Shown here: piece by piece, positions 26,787 to 35,537 of the stretch
How the letters are laid out: each line of letters begins with the position of its first letter
How positions within the stretch are numbered: the first letter of the stretch is position 1
Assembly: GCF_000237325.1 (NCBI RefSeq)
Contig: NC_017542.1
Location: 5,031,001-5,095,000 of the forward strand
Length of the DNA stretch: 64,000 nt
Reading direction: 5' to 3'
Source of the DNA: Paenibacillus polymyxa M1
Lineage (GTDB): Bacteria; Bacillota; Bacilli; Paenibacillales; Paenibacillaceae
The notes under the pieces: model-generated
What the model saw: the letters and a program-made list of their open reading frames with translations, nothing else
Told to the model about the DNA's origin: nothing
The model's database searches: none
Program-made: the position numbers and the translations under genes

Positions 26787-26957
26787 CTATTCTTCTTCCA
26801 ACTCATCTGGCACATCATATTTATTGATATGTGAAGTCATTGCTGCAACAGCTTCGCTGGCATCCGTGGTGGCCGGTACTTCTCTGACCACATCATCCGT
26901 CTGATCCCGAAAATTCAAACGATCTGCCTCGATCTCTTTCTGTTGATTCGGTTTCAT
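26787..26957 (-). CDS. Small acidic hypothetical protein, 56 aa, co-transcribed with sspH
   Basis: The 56-residue product begins MKPNQQKEIEADRLNFRDQT and ends YDVPDELEEE. It is acidic and hydrophilic, with no signal or membrane segment. AAAGGAG precedes the start by 11 nt. It begins 18 bp after the sspH stop and is followed by a strong terminator, so it is probably a late-sporulation gene in the same transcript. I do not recognise a family with certainty. Confidence 0.65.
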   Translation of the reverse strand: MKPNQQKEIEADRLNFRDQTDDVVREVPATTDASEAVAAMTSHINKYDVPDELEEE

Positions 26958-26975
26958 TTTTCATGTCGCTCCTTT

Positions 26976-27170
26976 CTATTCAAGGGTCTGATCTCGTTCT
27001 GTTAACGCGTACAAAGGCACTTCCCGTTCCTCTTCCGGGTTATTCAGCGCATAGATTCGTGCCGTCTCACGCTGTTCATTCACATGCTGAATATAGATGG
27101 GTAACCCATCGCACAACACATTTGCCATGATGGGAGAGGACGCTATTTCTTGTGCTCTTTGAACATTCAT
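26976..27170 (-). CDS. sspH: Small acid-soluble spore protein, H-type
   Basis: 64 aa, matching SspH proteins of Bacillales: MNVQRAQEIASSPIMANVLC then PIYIQHVNEQRETARIYAL, and a Glu-rich tail. H-type SASPs are minor spore-core proteins made in the forespore late in sporulation. GGGAGG precedes the ATG. A sigma-G-like promoter lies 37-66 bp upstream, supporting forespore expression. It shows that the organism forms endospores. Confidence 0.9.
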   Translation of the reverse strand: MNVQRAQEIASSPIMANVLCDGLPIYIQHVNEQRETARIYALNNPEEEREVPLYALTERDQTLE

Positions 27171-27206
27171 TTAGAAAAAACCTCCCTCGCTATATAGGTT
27201 CGTCTT

Positions 27207-27236
27207 TACTATGCACGAGGTAAATATTTGTTATAC
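27207..27236 (-). promoter_or_regulatory. Sigma-G-like promoter of sspH
   Basis: On the minus strand GTATA, 18 nt, CATAGTA. This fits the forespore sigma-G pattern (GNATA-N17/18-CATNNTA) and stands directly before sspH. Confidence 0.6.
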
Positions 27237-27399
27237 ACATTTCATGCCAACAAGCCCTTGTCCTTATTGTTTAGAATTGTGTTGGCGAATTTTTATGAAA
27301 GGATATCATTTGAAAAAATAAATATTATTGTTATTATGGATTGAGAGATTCAGTTAAAACTGCATCTTAAATGAAAGAGAAGGAAAGGAGCAAGGATGG

Positions 27400-28599
27400 A
27401 TGTTAAACGTATTAATGGTTAATTTTCCGGCAGAAGGACATGTAAACCCCACGCTTGGGATCACGCAAGCCTTTGCAGCACGAGGGGACCAGGTTCATTA
27501 CATTACAACTGAGAAATACAAGAATAGACTCGAAGCAGTTGGAGCGAAGGTTCACCTGCATCCTGATCTGGTCAGGACTGCTTCCATTGATACCAGCACT
27601 CCGGCAGGACTGAACGCATTTATGAATATTCATATCCAGACTTCGATGGACATCTTAGCCATCATCCAGGAGCTGTCCGAGCGTATTCAATTTGACTTAG
27701 TGTTCTATGACCGATTTGGAGCCGGTGAATTAGTGAGAGATTATTTGAATATTCCAGGCATCTCTTCATCCCCATCTTTTCTCATTTCAAATCATCTGAT
27801 GGCTGCCAATCTCTTTCGCTCCGACGCTAAAGTACCGTTTCAGCCTGATGAACAAGTCACGACTTCACTTCATCTCATGAAAGAAAGATTCGGTGTTGCT
27901 CCCAAAGAAATGGTTCAATTTATGAACAATTCAGGGGCTTTGAATGTTGTGTATACGAGTAAATATTTTCAACCGAATGGTGAACAATTTGGGGATGAAC
28001 ATCTTTTTATTGGTCCCAGCTTTCCGGAGCGTAAAGGAGAAAATTCATTCCCGCTGGACAGACTACAGGATAAAAAGGTTTTGTATATTTCGATGGGAAC
28101 TGTTCTGGACCACACTGAAGACTTTTTTAACACCTGCATTGAGGCTTTTTCCGATTTTGAAGGCATCGTCGTGATTGCAGCTGGCGAGAAAGCTGACTTT
28201 ACGAAAATTAACCCGGCCCCTGAGCACTTTATCATCTCACCCTATGTACCTCAATTGGAGGTATTACGTCATTCAGATGTATTTATTACTCATGGTGGAA
28301 TGAACAGCGTGAATGAAGGAATTCACTTTAATGTACCCTTGGTCGTGCTGCCTCAGGACAAGGATCAGCCCATGGTCGCGCAACGGTTAACGGAACTTCA
28401 AGCTGGCTATCGAATAACTAAGGATCAAATCAATACACAAACGTTAAGAGATGGCGTACATGAGGTCATGTCAAACGCAGCGTATAAAGAGGGCGTACAA
28501 AAAATAAATGACAGCTTCCAGCAATCCGGCGGTACCAAAGAAGCTCTCGCAAAAATTGATGCTTATCTTGATGCTTATCTGCAACATAAGCGCGCCTAA
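27400..28599 (+). CDS. GT1 (MGT/YjiC-type) glycosyltransferase, second copy
   Basis: 399 aa. MLNVLMVNFPAEGHVNPTLG opens the acceptor-binding half. The donor half has VLYISMGTVLD, SPYVPQLEVLRHSDVFITHGG and MNSVNEGIHFNVP...QDKDQP, as in the macrolide-glycosyltransferase family. AAGGAG lies 9 nt before the ATG at 27400; an ATG 4 nt earlier is in a frame that stops after seven codons. It resembles the 12247-13464 enzyme in layout but differs throughout, so they are paralogues with probably different acceptors. Stands alone, with a terminator after it. Confidence 0.9.
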   Translation: MLNVLMVNFPAEGHVNPTLGITQAFAARGDQVHYITTEKYKNRLEAVGAKVHLHPDLVRTASIDTSTPAGLNAFMNIHIQTSMDILAIIQELSERIQFDLVFYDRFGAGELVRDYLNIPGISSSPSFLISNHLMAANLFRSDAKVPFQPDEQVTTSLHLMKERFGVAPKEMVQFMNNSGALNVVYTSKYFQPNGEQFGDEHLFIGPSFPERKGENSFPLDRLQDKKVLYISMGTVLDHTEDFFNTCIEAFSDFEGIVVIAAGEKADFTKINPAPEHFIISPYVPQLEVLRHSDVFITHGGMNSVNEGIHFNVPLVVLPQDKDQPMVAQRLTELQAGYRITKDQINTQTLRDGVHEVMSNAAYKEGVQKINDSFQQSGGTKEALAKIDAYLDAYLQHKRA

Positions 28600-28619
28600 A
28601 ATCACACGAGCAAAATGGC

Positions 28620-28663
28620 CACAAAAAAACAGGAATCTGACCATCCACGGTCAGGTTCCTGTT
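28620..28663. terminator. Terminator between converging glycosyltransferase and GH32 genes
   Basis: CAGGAATCTGACC pairs with GGTCAGGTTCCTG. The T run is long on the minus strand (TTTTTTTG) and short on the plus strand, so it mainly ends the GH32 operon. Confidence 0.8.
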
Positions 28664-28675
28664 TGTGGTGCGATT

Positions 28676-30139
28676 CTATGCGAGGATATCCCACTTCTGG
28701 AACGAGACAATCGTACATTTTCCGCTCGCAAACGCATGAATACCTGTTGATTCCATTCCGGGATACACTCTTCCGGTGAGAACATATTCACCGTCGCCGA
28801 TGAATATTTCCACAGAGCTCTTATCGACGAAGATCCGCAGCTCTAGACGTCCCTCTTGTAAGCCTAAGGGCACTCTTCTCTCTCCGCCCGGTCCGATACC
28901 GGCACGCTCACGGTTAAAACGGAACAGACCGTCATCGGGACGATACGAGAGTACAGTCTCCTCTTCGCCGCCCACCCGTAGCTTCAAGCCGAATTCATCA
29001 GTGTTACCAGCCTCGAACTCAAATACCGCCTTCAGTTCGTAGCTATCTCCGAACGTCTCCATGATCTGCTCGCCTGTCAGCAAGATATCCCGCTGTTCGA
29101 ACAGATTGGATCGGTAATTTTCCACCTCTTCAAGCGGACGGAACAGCAATCTGTCGTGGTCGATCACCGCTTCCCGCGGAAGACTCATCGCACCAGCCCA
29201 GTGGTGTCCCTGCTGGGTTGGCATCTCCGACTCCCACATATCCATCCATCCGATGATGATACGCCGCCCTTTATCGTCCAAGGTTGACTGCGGGGCATAG
29301 AAATCGAATCCGTGATCTACCTGAGCATACTGCTCTGCCGTAAATGTTCCAGCCTCCGCATTGAAATCACCTATACCGTACATGGTGGAATGCAGATTAC
29401 GGTATGCTTCTCCCTGAGCAGGCATGCGCTGTGGAGACAGCATGAATACGTGCCGACCGCCAAGCGGGAACAAATCCGGACACTCCCAATTATCGCCGTA
29501 GCGTCCGTCACTCACAGCCAGCACATTGACATACGTCCAGTTTCTCAGGTCTTCAGATCTGTAAAGCAGTACAAGCCCGTTCCCTTGGGCATCATTAGAG
29601 CCAAGAACGACGTAGTATTGATCTTCGTGCCTGAACACCTTAGGATCACGGAAATCTTTGCGGCTGACCCTGTCCGGTATGGCGTCATAACCGATGACCG
29701 GATTGCCCTCCCACTTTTCGAATGTCACCCCGTCTTCCGATACTGCAATTCCCTGTGACTGCTTGTAATCCTGATCCTTGTCAGGCCCGGTTACAACATG
29801 TCCGGTATACATCAGGACAAGCTTCCCGTCCTGCTCAACCGCACTGCCGGAGAAGCAGCCGTCCCGGTCGAACTCACTGTCCGGAGCCAAAGCGACCGGC
29901 AGATAGTCCCACTTCATAAGATCGCGGCTGACTGCGTGTCCCCAGTGCATCGGTCCCCACACCGATTTATACGGGTAATGTTGATAGAACAAGTGATACT
30001 GCCCGTTATATTGAATGAAACCGTTCGGGTCATTCATCCAGCCAAATTCAGCCATTAAATGGTAGTTCAGCCGATAATCCGGCCGCAGCATATGCCTGGA
30101 TTGGGAAATAAATTGATCTGCATTCTCTCTCGTATACAC
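28676..30139 (-). CDS. GH32 beta-fructosidase / sucrose-6-phosphate hydrolase-like
   Basis: 487 aa with no signal peptide, so intracellular. GH32 motifs in order: WMNDPNG (nucleophile Asp), FRDPK (transition-state Asp), ECPD (acid/base Glu), and the C-terminal beta-sandwich with IFVDKSSVEIFIGDGEY. It cleaves the beta-fructosyl bond of sucrose, its phosphate or small fructans. The genes upstream form an ABC uptake system rather than a PTS, so the substrate is probably unphosphorylated sucrose or fructo-oligosaccharide. It is last in the operon, 35 bp after the permease gene. Confidence 0.92.
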   Translation of the reverse strand: MYTRENADQFISQSRHMLRPDYRLNYHLMAEFGWMNDPNGFIQYNGQYHLFYQHYPYKSVWGPMHWGHAVSRDLMKWDYLPVALAPDSEFDRDGCFSGSAVEQDGKLVLMYTGHVVTGPDKDQDYKQSQGIAVSEDGVTFEKWEGNPVIGYDAIPDRVSRKDFRDPKVFRHEDQYYVVLGSNDAQGNGLVLLYRSEDLRNWTYVNVLAVSDGRYGDNWECPDLFPLGGRHVFMLSPQRMPAQGEAYRNLHSTMYGIGDFNAEAGTFTAEQYAQVDHGFDFYAPQSTLDDKGRRIIIGWMDMWESEMPTQQGHHWAGAMSLPREAVIDHDRLLFRPLEEVENYRSNLFEQRDILLTGEQIMETFGDSYELKAVFEFEAGNTDEFGLKLRVGGEEETVLSYRPDDGLFRFNRERAGIGPGGERRVPLGLQEGRLELRIFVDKSSVEIFIGDGEYVLTGRVYPGMESTGIHAFASGKCTIVSFQKWDILA

Positions 30140-30174
30140 TCTAGTATGTTTGATAAGGCATCCTACTCCTACAG

Positions 30175-31002
30175 TTATTTAATCGAACCTTGCATAACAC
30201 CCTGAATAATATATTTTTGGGCGAACAAATAGATGATAATGATCGGAAATATCGTCAGTACCAAACTTGCCATCAATGGACCATAGTCCACTGTATAGGT
30301 CCCATAAAAGTTGTACGTGGACAACGGAAGTGTCCTCTGCTCAGGATCAACCAGAATGAGGGAAGGCAGCAGAAAATCATTCCAGATCCACAGTACATTG
30401 AGAATAGAAATAGTGGCCGTCGTGGGCATCAATACCGGAAACACGATCCTGAAGAATGTCTGAATCCGTGTGCAGCCGTCAATTAGCGCCGCTTCCTCCA
30501 GTTCCTTCGGAATACTCTTTACGAATCCATGATAAATGAAAACAGCCAGCGAGCTGCCAAAACCGATATACATGTAAATCAGCGACCACTTGCTGTTCAG
30601 TAGATCAAGTGAGCCGTAAATTTTCACCAATGGAATCATGATGGCCTGGAATGGGATGATCATGGAAGCTACCATCAGCATAAATGTATATTGGTTGAAC
30701 TTGGTGTTGTTTCTGACAAAATAATGAGCCGTCATCGCCGCGAACAGTGAGATGAACAAGACACTTAACACCGTTATAACCAATGAGTTGGTGAAGGCAG
30801 CGATATAATTCATTTTATCGAATGCATTCATATAGTTGGCCATATTGAAGCTCTCTGGAAGCGATAACGGATTCGAGGTAATGGCCATATTTTCCTTGAA
30901 CGAATTGATCAACAGAAAGACGAACGGTACGATGAACAATATGAGTATCACTGTCAGCACAATGAATTTGATCATGGAGGAAGCGATTTTTTTGCTTGCC
31001 AT
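30175..31002 (-). CDS. Sugar ABC transporter permease, MalG-type
   Basis: 275 aa with six membrane helices and the ATPase-coupling EAA loop KELEEAALIDGCTRIQTFFR (EAAx3Gx pattern). It abuts the MalF-type partner, its start at 31002 sharing a base with that gene's stop. Part of a carbohydrate-uptake system (CUT1 group). No ATPase gene lies in the operon, so a shared MsmK/MalK-type subunit from elsewhere is inferred. Confidence 0.93.
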   Translation of the reverse strand: MASKKIASSMIKFIVLTVILILFIVPFVFLLINSFKENMAITSNPLSLPESFNMANYMNAFDKMNYIAAFTNSLVITVLSVLFISLFAAMTAHYFVRNNTKFNQYTFMLMVASMIIPFQAIMIPLVKIYGSLDLLNSKWSLIYMYIGFGSSLAVFIYHGFVKSIPKELEEAALIDGCTRIQTFFRIVFPVLMPTTATISILNVLWIWNDFLLPSLILVDPEQRTLPLSTYNFYGTYTVDYGPLMASLVLTIFPIIIIYLFAQKYIIQGVMQGSIK

Positions 31003-31886
31003 TACGCCTCCACCTCCAACTTCTTACTAAAATAAACCTGAAGCAGAGTGATGAGAGCAACCATCAGGAACAGCACGAATGCTTCAGCCTGGCCCACACC
31101 ATAATCACGGGAAAGGAATGCCTTTTCATACACATGCATCGACACCATTTGAGTACTACTGAACGGTCCGCCTTTCGTGAGCGCGAGGTTGACGTCATAG
31201 ACCATAAACCCACGCTGCAGGGACAAAAATATACATACGATGAAAGAAGGAACCATCAAGGGCAGCACCATTTTCCGCAGTCTGGTCCAGCTGTTCGCCC
31301 CATCAATGCTTGCAGCCTCCATAATATCATTCGGTACACCCGTCAATCCTGCAATATAAATGACCATCATGTAACCCGCGTTCTGCCACACGGTTACAAT
31401 CACGAGTGTCCAGAACGCTTTGTCAGGATCAGCCAGCCAAGTCGTGCTGAGCGCCTGAATGTCGGCATGTTGTCCCAAATAGACAAGCACGTTGTTGAAG
31501 ATAAACTGCCATATAAAACCGAGTACAATGCCGCCGACAAGGTTGGGCAGGAAAAATCCTGCCCGGAAAATGCTCTGTCCTTTTAACCCTTTAGTCAGCA
31601 CATAAGCCAGCATAAAAGCGATAACATTGATAAGAACAACGGTATAAAATACATATTTGAGCGTCAAGGCGAACGATTTCCAAAACTCAATATCCCGAAA
31701 AACGGCCAGATAGTTTTGGATGCCAACCAGCGATAGTGTCGTGGAAATACCATCCCAGTTTGTGAACGTCAAATAAATGCCGTACAAGAATGGAATGATC
31801 ATTACCGTTATGAAGGCAAACAAGGTTGGCCCGGTGAACAGCAGCCGTGTCCGTAGCCGGTTCCATACTCCTTTTTCCGCAATCAT
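31002..31886 (-). CDS. Sugar ABC transporter permease, MalF-type
   Basis: 294 aa, six membrane helices, with the EAA loop VPNDIMEAASIDGANSWTRLR. N-terminal LLFTGPTLFAFITVMIIPFLYGIYL is typical of CUT1 permeases. It pairs with the 30175 permease to form the channel. It is 61 bp after the binding-protein gene. Confidence 0.93.
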   Translation of the reverse strand: MIAEKGVWNRLRTRLLFTGPTLFAFITVMIIPFLYGIYLTFTNWDGISTTLSLVGIQNYLAVFRDIEFWKSFALTLKYVFYTVVLINVIAFMLAYVLTKGLKGQSIFRAGFFLPNLVGGIVLGFIWQFIFNNVLVYLGQHADIQALSTTWLADPDKAFWTLVIVTVWQNAGYMMVIYIAGLTGVPNDIMEAASIDGANSWTRLRKMVLPLMVPSFIVCIFLSLQRGFMVYDVNLALTKGGPFSSTQMVSMHVYEKAFLSRDYGVGQAEAFVLFLMVALITLLQVYFSKKLEVEA

Positions 31887-31947
31887 GGTGATCCCTCTCT
31901 TTGTTTCGGATTTCTCTCTCTATTTCCGGGTAATTTGACAATAAGCC

Positions 31948-33282
31948 TTATTTTACGGTTTTCCAGTAGTCTTCGATTTCCTTAGCCAGTGTTGCGCGAT
32001 CGCCCTGTTTCGCCAGATATTTTTGCATGGAAGATCCTAGCTTAGACCAGTGGTCGGCAGGCAGCAAGCTCATCGACTGCTCTGACTTGCCTTTTGCAAT
32101 ATAATCCTGGATGGACTTGCCAAGTGGATCGGCCGCAGGCAGTGTAATATTTTTGAACGCCGGGATAATGTTCGCTTTGTTTACGAGGAAATCCTGACCT
32201 TTCGCATCATAAACGATCCAGTTCAGGAACTTCTTCGCTGCCTCTTGTTGTTCCGGCGTACTCTTCTCCTTGTCAATGACAATACGTTTGGAAACAGCGG
32301 ATGAAATCTCCTGATTGCCGTAGTCATCGGCATTGTTGCTGATGGGTACAGGCAAGAAACCATATTCTTTGTTAGCGGTATCAAAACCGCTGATTTGCGG
32401 CCATGCCCAGTTGCCCATGAACCAAATGCCAACCTCGCCTTTGCCGAGCAACTCCGGTCCACGCTCATAAGCACCTGCCAGTGGGGAAGCCTGATCGATA
32501 TTGTATTTCATCATGACGTCGAATGTATCCATAAGTCCGTTAAATACTGGATTGGTAGCCAAGTTAGCCTGGCCCGCTTTCAGTGATGCTATGAATTTGT
32601 CCACTTCAGCCATGTCTTTGTTCTGGCCTGCATAAGCAAGTGGCAAATAATGAGCACCTAGGGACCAGTCCATTGGCGAAATCACCAATGCTTTCTTCCC
32701 GGATGCCTCGATTTGTTGAAACAGTTTTTCAAGGTCATTTCGAGTTTTAATTGTAGTGGGATCGAAGCTTCCGCCTACCGCTTTATCAACAACCGCTTTG
32801 TTATAAATGAATCCGTAGCCTTCAACAGCCAGCGGAAACGCGTAATTTTTACCGTCAACCGTCGTAGCTGTGGTAGCGTTTTCAACAATGTCCTTATTCC
32901 ACTTCTCTCCGCTTAAGTCGAGGATACGGTCCTTGAATTTCTCCACATCACCTGTATCTAGCATGGTCATGGTTGGCGGGTTTCCGGATGCATACAATGC
33001 AGAGGCACGCTCAAAAGGCGAGCCACCGGTCGGAACCGGCTGGATTTCAACAGTGATGCCGGGATTATCTTTCTGGAACGCCTTGGCGGCATCCTCCAGT
33101 TGTGAAAGGATTTCACCTTTAGAGTTCAAAAGTGTAATTTTCACATTTCCCGCATCCGCTGATCCCCCTCCAGAAGCCGAATTACTTCCTCCTCCGGAGC
33201 CGCCACATGCAGACACCACCATAACCAAAAGAAGCAGCATTACCATCCATTGAACTCTTTTGAATTTCCTCACTGTTGTCAT
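31948..33282 (-). CDS. Sugar ABC transporter substrate-binding lipoprotein (CUT1)
   Basis: 444 aa. The lipoprotein signal peptide ends VMVVSAC-GG, followed by a Gly/Ser-rich tether. The mature part is a solute-binding protein of the MalE/MsmE group (KITLLNSKGEILSQLEDAAK, NPPTMTMLDTGD, GKGEVGIWFMGNWAW). It captures the oligosaccharide at the outer membrane face. It is first in the operon; the promoter upstream has an operator across the -35 box. The linked GH32 gene points to sucrose or fructans. Confidence 0.93.
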   Translation of the reverse strand: MTTVRKFKRVQWMVMLLLLVMVVSACGGSGGGSNSASGGGSADAGNVKITLLNSKGEILSQLEDAAKAFQKDNPGITVEIQPVPTGGSPFERASALYASGNPPTMTMLDTGDVEKFKDRILDLSGEKWNKDIVENATTATTVDGKNYAFPLAVEGYGFIYNKAVVDKAVGGSFDPTTIKTRNDLEKLFQQIEASGKKALVISPMDWSLGAHYLPLAYAGQNKDMAEVDKFIASLKAGQANLATNPVFNGLMDTFDVMMKYNIDQASPLAGAYERGPELLGKGEVGIWFMGNWAWPQISGFDTANKEYGFLPVPISNNADDYGNQEISSAVSKRIVIDKEKSTPEQQEAAKKFLNWIVYDAKGQDFLVNKANIIPAFKNITLPAADPLGKSIQDYIAKGKSEQSMSLLPADHWSKLGSSMQKYLAKQGDRATLAKEIEDYWKTVK

Positions 33283-33316
33283 CCCCCTATTTCTATAATG
33301 GCTGCTGTACTCTTAA

Positions 33317-33330
33317 ATAAAACGCTTACA
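33317..33330 (-). promoter_or_regulatory. Possible cre (CcpA) site downstream of the ABC-operon promoter
   Basis: On the minus strand TGTAAGCGTTTTAT agrees with the cre consensus except for the last two bases. It lies just past the -10 box, where bound CcpA would block transcription. Confidence 0.4.
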
Positions 33331-33335
33331 AACGG

Positions 33336-33365
33336 ATTATATGTCAAAGATTCAATCTCTGTCAA
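33336..33365 (-). promoter_or_regulatory. Sigma-A promoter of the fructoside ABC operon
   Basis: On the minus strand TTGACA, 18 nt, TATAAT: both hexamers are perfect. It is 54 bp upstream of the binding-protein start. Such a strong promoter needs the repressor described at 33360. Confidence 0.8.
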
Positions 33366-33375
33366 TCGTTTGACA
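33360..33375. promoter_or_regulatory. LacI-type operator over the -35 box
   Basis: TGTCAA-TCGT-TTGACA is a 6-4-6 perfect inverted repeat with the central CG typical of LacI-family operators. Its one half is the -35 hexamer, so repressor binding would exclude RNA polymerase. The likely binder is the LacI protein encoded just upstream. Confidence 0.7.
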
Positions 33376-33399
33376 TGTTAAACCTTTAACATTCTTTTA

Positions 33400-33435
33400 A
33401 AAAAAATCTGTTCCCCTTGTTAGAGGAACAGATTT
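33400..33435 (-). terminator. Terminator of the LacI gene
   Basis: On the minus strand AAATCTGTTCC pairs with GGAACAGATTT and is followed by TTTTT, starting 4 bp after the stop. Confidence 0.85.
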
Positions 33436-33438
33436 CAT

Positions 33439-34416
33439 TCAGGTCGTTGCACGTTCAATCAGTTCAACAGGCAGCCGATTAACAGGCTGTACCTGCTCTC
33501 CCTCTGCCTGTCTACGAATCAGCTCGACCGCCAGTCTACCGATCTCTGCAATTGGCTGTCTTACCGATGTAAGTTCAGGCGTCAGCCAGGAAGCAGCGCT
33601 TACGTCATCAAAGCCTACAATACGCACATTCTCCGGCACATGCCGTCCGGCGCGGATATATTCTTTCAATGCAAAAGCGGCAATAATATCGCTTGTAGCA
33701 AACACCCCATCCACATCCGGATGTTCATGAACGAGTTTGGAGATCATTCGCTCGTACTCCTTTTGGTCGAACACATTCAAGTCCGTTTGAACGATCACAT
33801 GCTCGATACTATGCCTGTCCACAACATCTTTGAATGCTTTAGTCCGCTCATTGGACAGCATGTTCAGCTCCAGATTTCCACATATATGTGCAATTTTCCG
33901 GCTCCCTTTGCGAATGAGCAGCTCCGTGGCCAGCTCGCCTCCGCGATAATTGTCCGAAGATATGTACGGAATATACGGGTCAATCTGCCTGTCAAATGTC
34001 ACAATCGGTGAATTCAAATGTCGGTACTCTTCTACCTCCAGGGTATGACTCCCCATAATGATGCCGTCTACCCGGTTTCGTTTCAACATATCGATATACA
34101 CTTTTTCCTTCACGGGATCCATATGTGAATTGCAGAGTAGAACCTTGCACCCCTGCTGATAGGCATAGTACTCCACCTGATTAGCAAGCTCACTAAAGAA
34201 AGGATGCGAGACATTGGGAATAATAAGGCCGATAATATTGGACTGCTTGCGTAGCAGGGATCGTGCTATTTCATTCGGTTGATAATTAAGCTCTTCCATT
34301 GCATCGAACACTTTTTTGCGTGTAGTTTCGCTGATATAGCCCCGGTTATTCATTACACGGGATACTGTAGTGACCGACACGCCCGCTTTTAACGCCACAT
34401 CGTGAATTGTTGCCAT
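33439..34416 (-). CDS. LacI-family transcriptional repressor
   Basis: 325 aa from MATIHDVALKAGVSVTTVSRV, the LacI helix-turn-helix at the extreme N terminus. AAGAGG precedes this ATG; an in-frame ATG 9 codons upstream would add residues the family lacks. The hinge region YQPNEIARSLLRKQSNIIGLI is followed by a periplasmic-binding-protein-like sensor (IVGFDDVSAASWLTPELTSV). It stands in front of the sugar ABC/GH32 operon whose promoter carries a matching palindrome, so it is the probable local repressor, with a sugar as inducer. Confidence 0.94.
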   Translation of the reverse strand: MATIHDVALKAGVSVTTVSRVMNNRGYISETTRKKVFDAMEELNYQPNEIARSLLRKQSNIIGLIIPNVSHPFFSELANQVEYYAYQQGCKVLLCNSHMDPVKEKVYIDMLKRNRVDGIIMGSHTLEVEEYRHLNSPIVTFDRQIDPYIPYISSDNYRGGELATELLIRKGSRKIAHICGNLELNMLSNERTKAFKDVVDRHSIEHVIVQTDLNVFDQKEYERMISKLVHEHPDVDGVFATSDIIAAFALKEYIRAGRHVPENVRIVGFDDVSAASWLTPELTSVRQPIAEIGRLAVELIRRQAEGEQVQPVNRLPVELIERATT

Positions 34417-34507
34417 ATGAACCTCTTCCCGAACAAAATACATACATATAAACTATACCCTCTCCTCACCATTTCGACAACCTTGGGTATTATGTTAACT
34501 CATACAT

Positions 34508-34556
34508 AAAACAGCGACAGCCGTGGACGAGAACTCGTCCTCAACTGTCGCTGTTT
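34508..34556. terminator. Terminator after the sulfatase-modifying-enzyme remnant / before LacI gene
   Basis: AAACAGCGACAG pairs with CTGTCGCTGTTT, with an inner GACGAG/CTCGTC stem. The minus strand continues into TTTTATG. It probably ends transcription from the xylanase side. Confidence 0.75.
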
Positions 34557-34575
34557 CATTAACTACCGTATCCCT

Positions 34576-34790
34576 TTAGTCTCCGTAACAATCCCAACAC
34601 CATTCCCTTACATTGCCAGACATATCGCAAATTCCTAACTCGTTGGGTTTTCGTATACAGTTTCCAGATAAGTATTTGTCTCCGGCGTTATTTCCTTGTT
34701 TATGTTGTAATACGGTTTTAAGCCCTCATCCTGCTTTCCCCGTGAAGAAATGCCAATCGCTCCCGTTCGTTGAACAGTTTGCAGTTGAGT
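34576..34790 (-). pseudogene. Remnant of an FGE-sulfatase (SUMF1/formylglycine-generating-type) gene
   Basis: Between the xylanase stop and the next terminator, two frames of the minus strand hold pieces of one family. The end reads GDKYLSGN then KPNELGICDMSGNVREWCWD and stops at TAA 34576; NELG-DMSGNV-EWCWD is the hallmark of the FGE-sulfatase domain. About 110 bp further upstream in another frame is KQDEGLKPYYNI, which matches the EGLxPYY stretch that precedes it in bacterial members. The middle (including RLPTEAEWEYAARGG) is missing and both outer parts are gone. This is a dead fragment, perhaps left by deletion next to the xylanase gene. Confidence 0.7.
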
Positions 34791-34792
34791 GG

Positions 34793-35431
34793 TTACCACA
34801 CCGTTACGTTAGAGCTCCCACTACTCTGATATCCTTCTGTTGCTAACACCTGGTAAGACCAGTTGTTCCCCAGATGCATTCCTTTGCTCGCCCATGCCTT
34901 CACGTGATTGCTGAAAGTGATCGTGGAGTTGCCCCCGGTCGGTCTCTTCGTCTGTCGAACACTCCAGTACTGAATAAACGTCGTTTTTTGGCCTTCAATG
35001 GAAGGTGCGTCGTATCGCATTGTTGTGTAGATGTCATATGTGCCCCCATCACTGGTCACTGTACCTTTATACGTTCCGGTAGGTCGATAAGTACCCCAGC
35101 TATCAACGACGTAATATTCGATGAGTGCGTTTCTCGTCCACCCGTAGAGAGCCAAATATCCATTACCGGACGGCGCCCAGACACCGGCATTGTAGTTAAT
35201 CGTTCTGTTGGGCGATCCAGTAGTCCAGCCTTTGCCGACAACAAAATTCCCGGTATCCTTCCATGTTACGCTGTAATTACCGCCTGATCCATTAACAGCA
35301 TTGACGGTCCCGCCGCCATCGGTCCAATTTTGCCAGTAGTCTGTCGCTGCACTTGAGGTTGTTGCAAACACTCCAAAACTCATGGAAGCTGCAAGAACTA
35401 CCGTTAACATTTTCTTACTAAACTTAAACAT
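34793..35431 (-). CDS. xynA: Secreted endo-1,4-beta-xylanase, GH11
   Basis: 212 aa, small single-domain xylanase. The Sec signal peptide ends [13 protein letters not shown]. The GH11 beta-jelly-roll has the nucleophile Glu in [13 protein letters not shown] and the acid/base Glu in [12 protein letters not shown], plus the thumb region [18 protein letters not shown]. It cuts xylan backbones in plant cell walls outside the cell. The start follows TAGGAGGTAAAGT. It has its own strong promoter and a leader of about 125 nt. No carbohydrate-binding module. Confidence 0.95.
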   Translation of the reverse strand: MFKFSKKMLTVVLAASMSFGVFATTSSAATDYWQNWTDGGGTVNAVNGSGGNYSVTWKDTGNFVVGKGWTTGSPNRTINYNAGVWAPSGNGYLALYGWTRNALIEYYVVDSWGTYRPTGTYKGTVTSDGGTYDIYTTMRYDAPSIEGQKTTFIQYWSVRQTKRPTGGNSTITFSNHVKAWASKGMHLGNNWSYQVLATEGYQSSGSSNVTVW

Positions 35432-35434
35432 ACT

Positions 35435-35518
35435 TTACCTCCTACAATTTTTATATTTGCATTCTACACCTGCTTGTCGGTCGATTCTCTGTTGCAGTGC
35501 ATCACTCATGTGAACCAT
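35435..35518 (-). other. Possible leader ORF in the xylanase 5' UTR
   Basis: An ATG opens 27 codons (MVHMSDALQQRIDRQAG...) and the TAA stop is formed by the end of the xylanase ribosome site AGGAGGTAA, which would couple the two. However, its own nearest ribosome-site-like sequence is ~20 nt upstream of the ATG, too far for normal initiation, so translation is doubtful. Confidence 0.25.
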
Positions 35519-35537
35519 ATTCCGTGTTTTCTTACTT

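Noticed and set aside
27396..27420. ATG at 27396 as start of the second glycosyltransferase
   Set aside because: That frame ends after seven codons; the ATG at 27400 opens the full glycosyltransferase frame.
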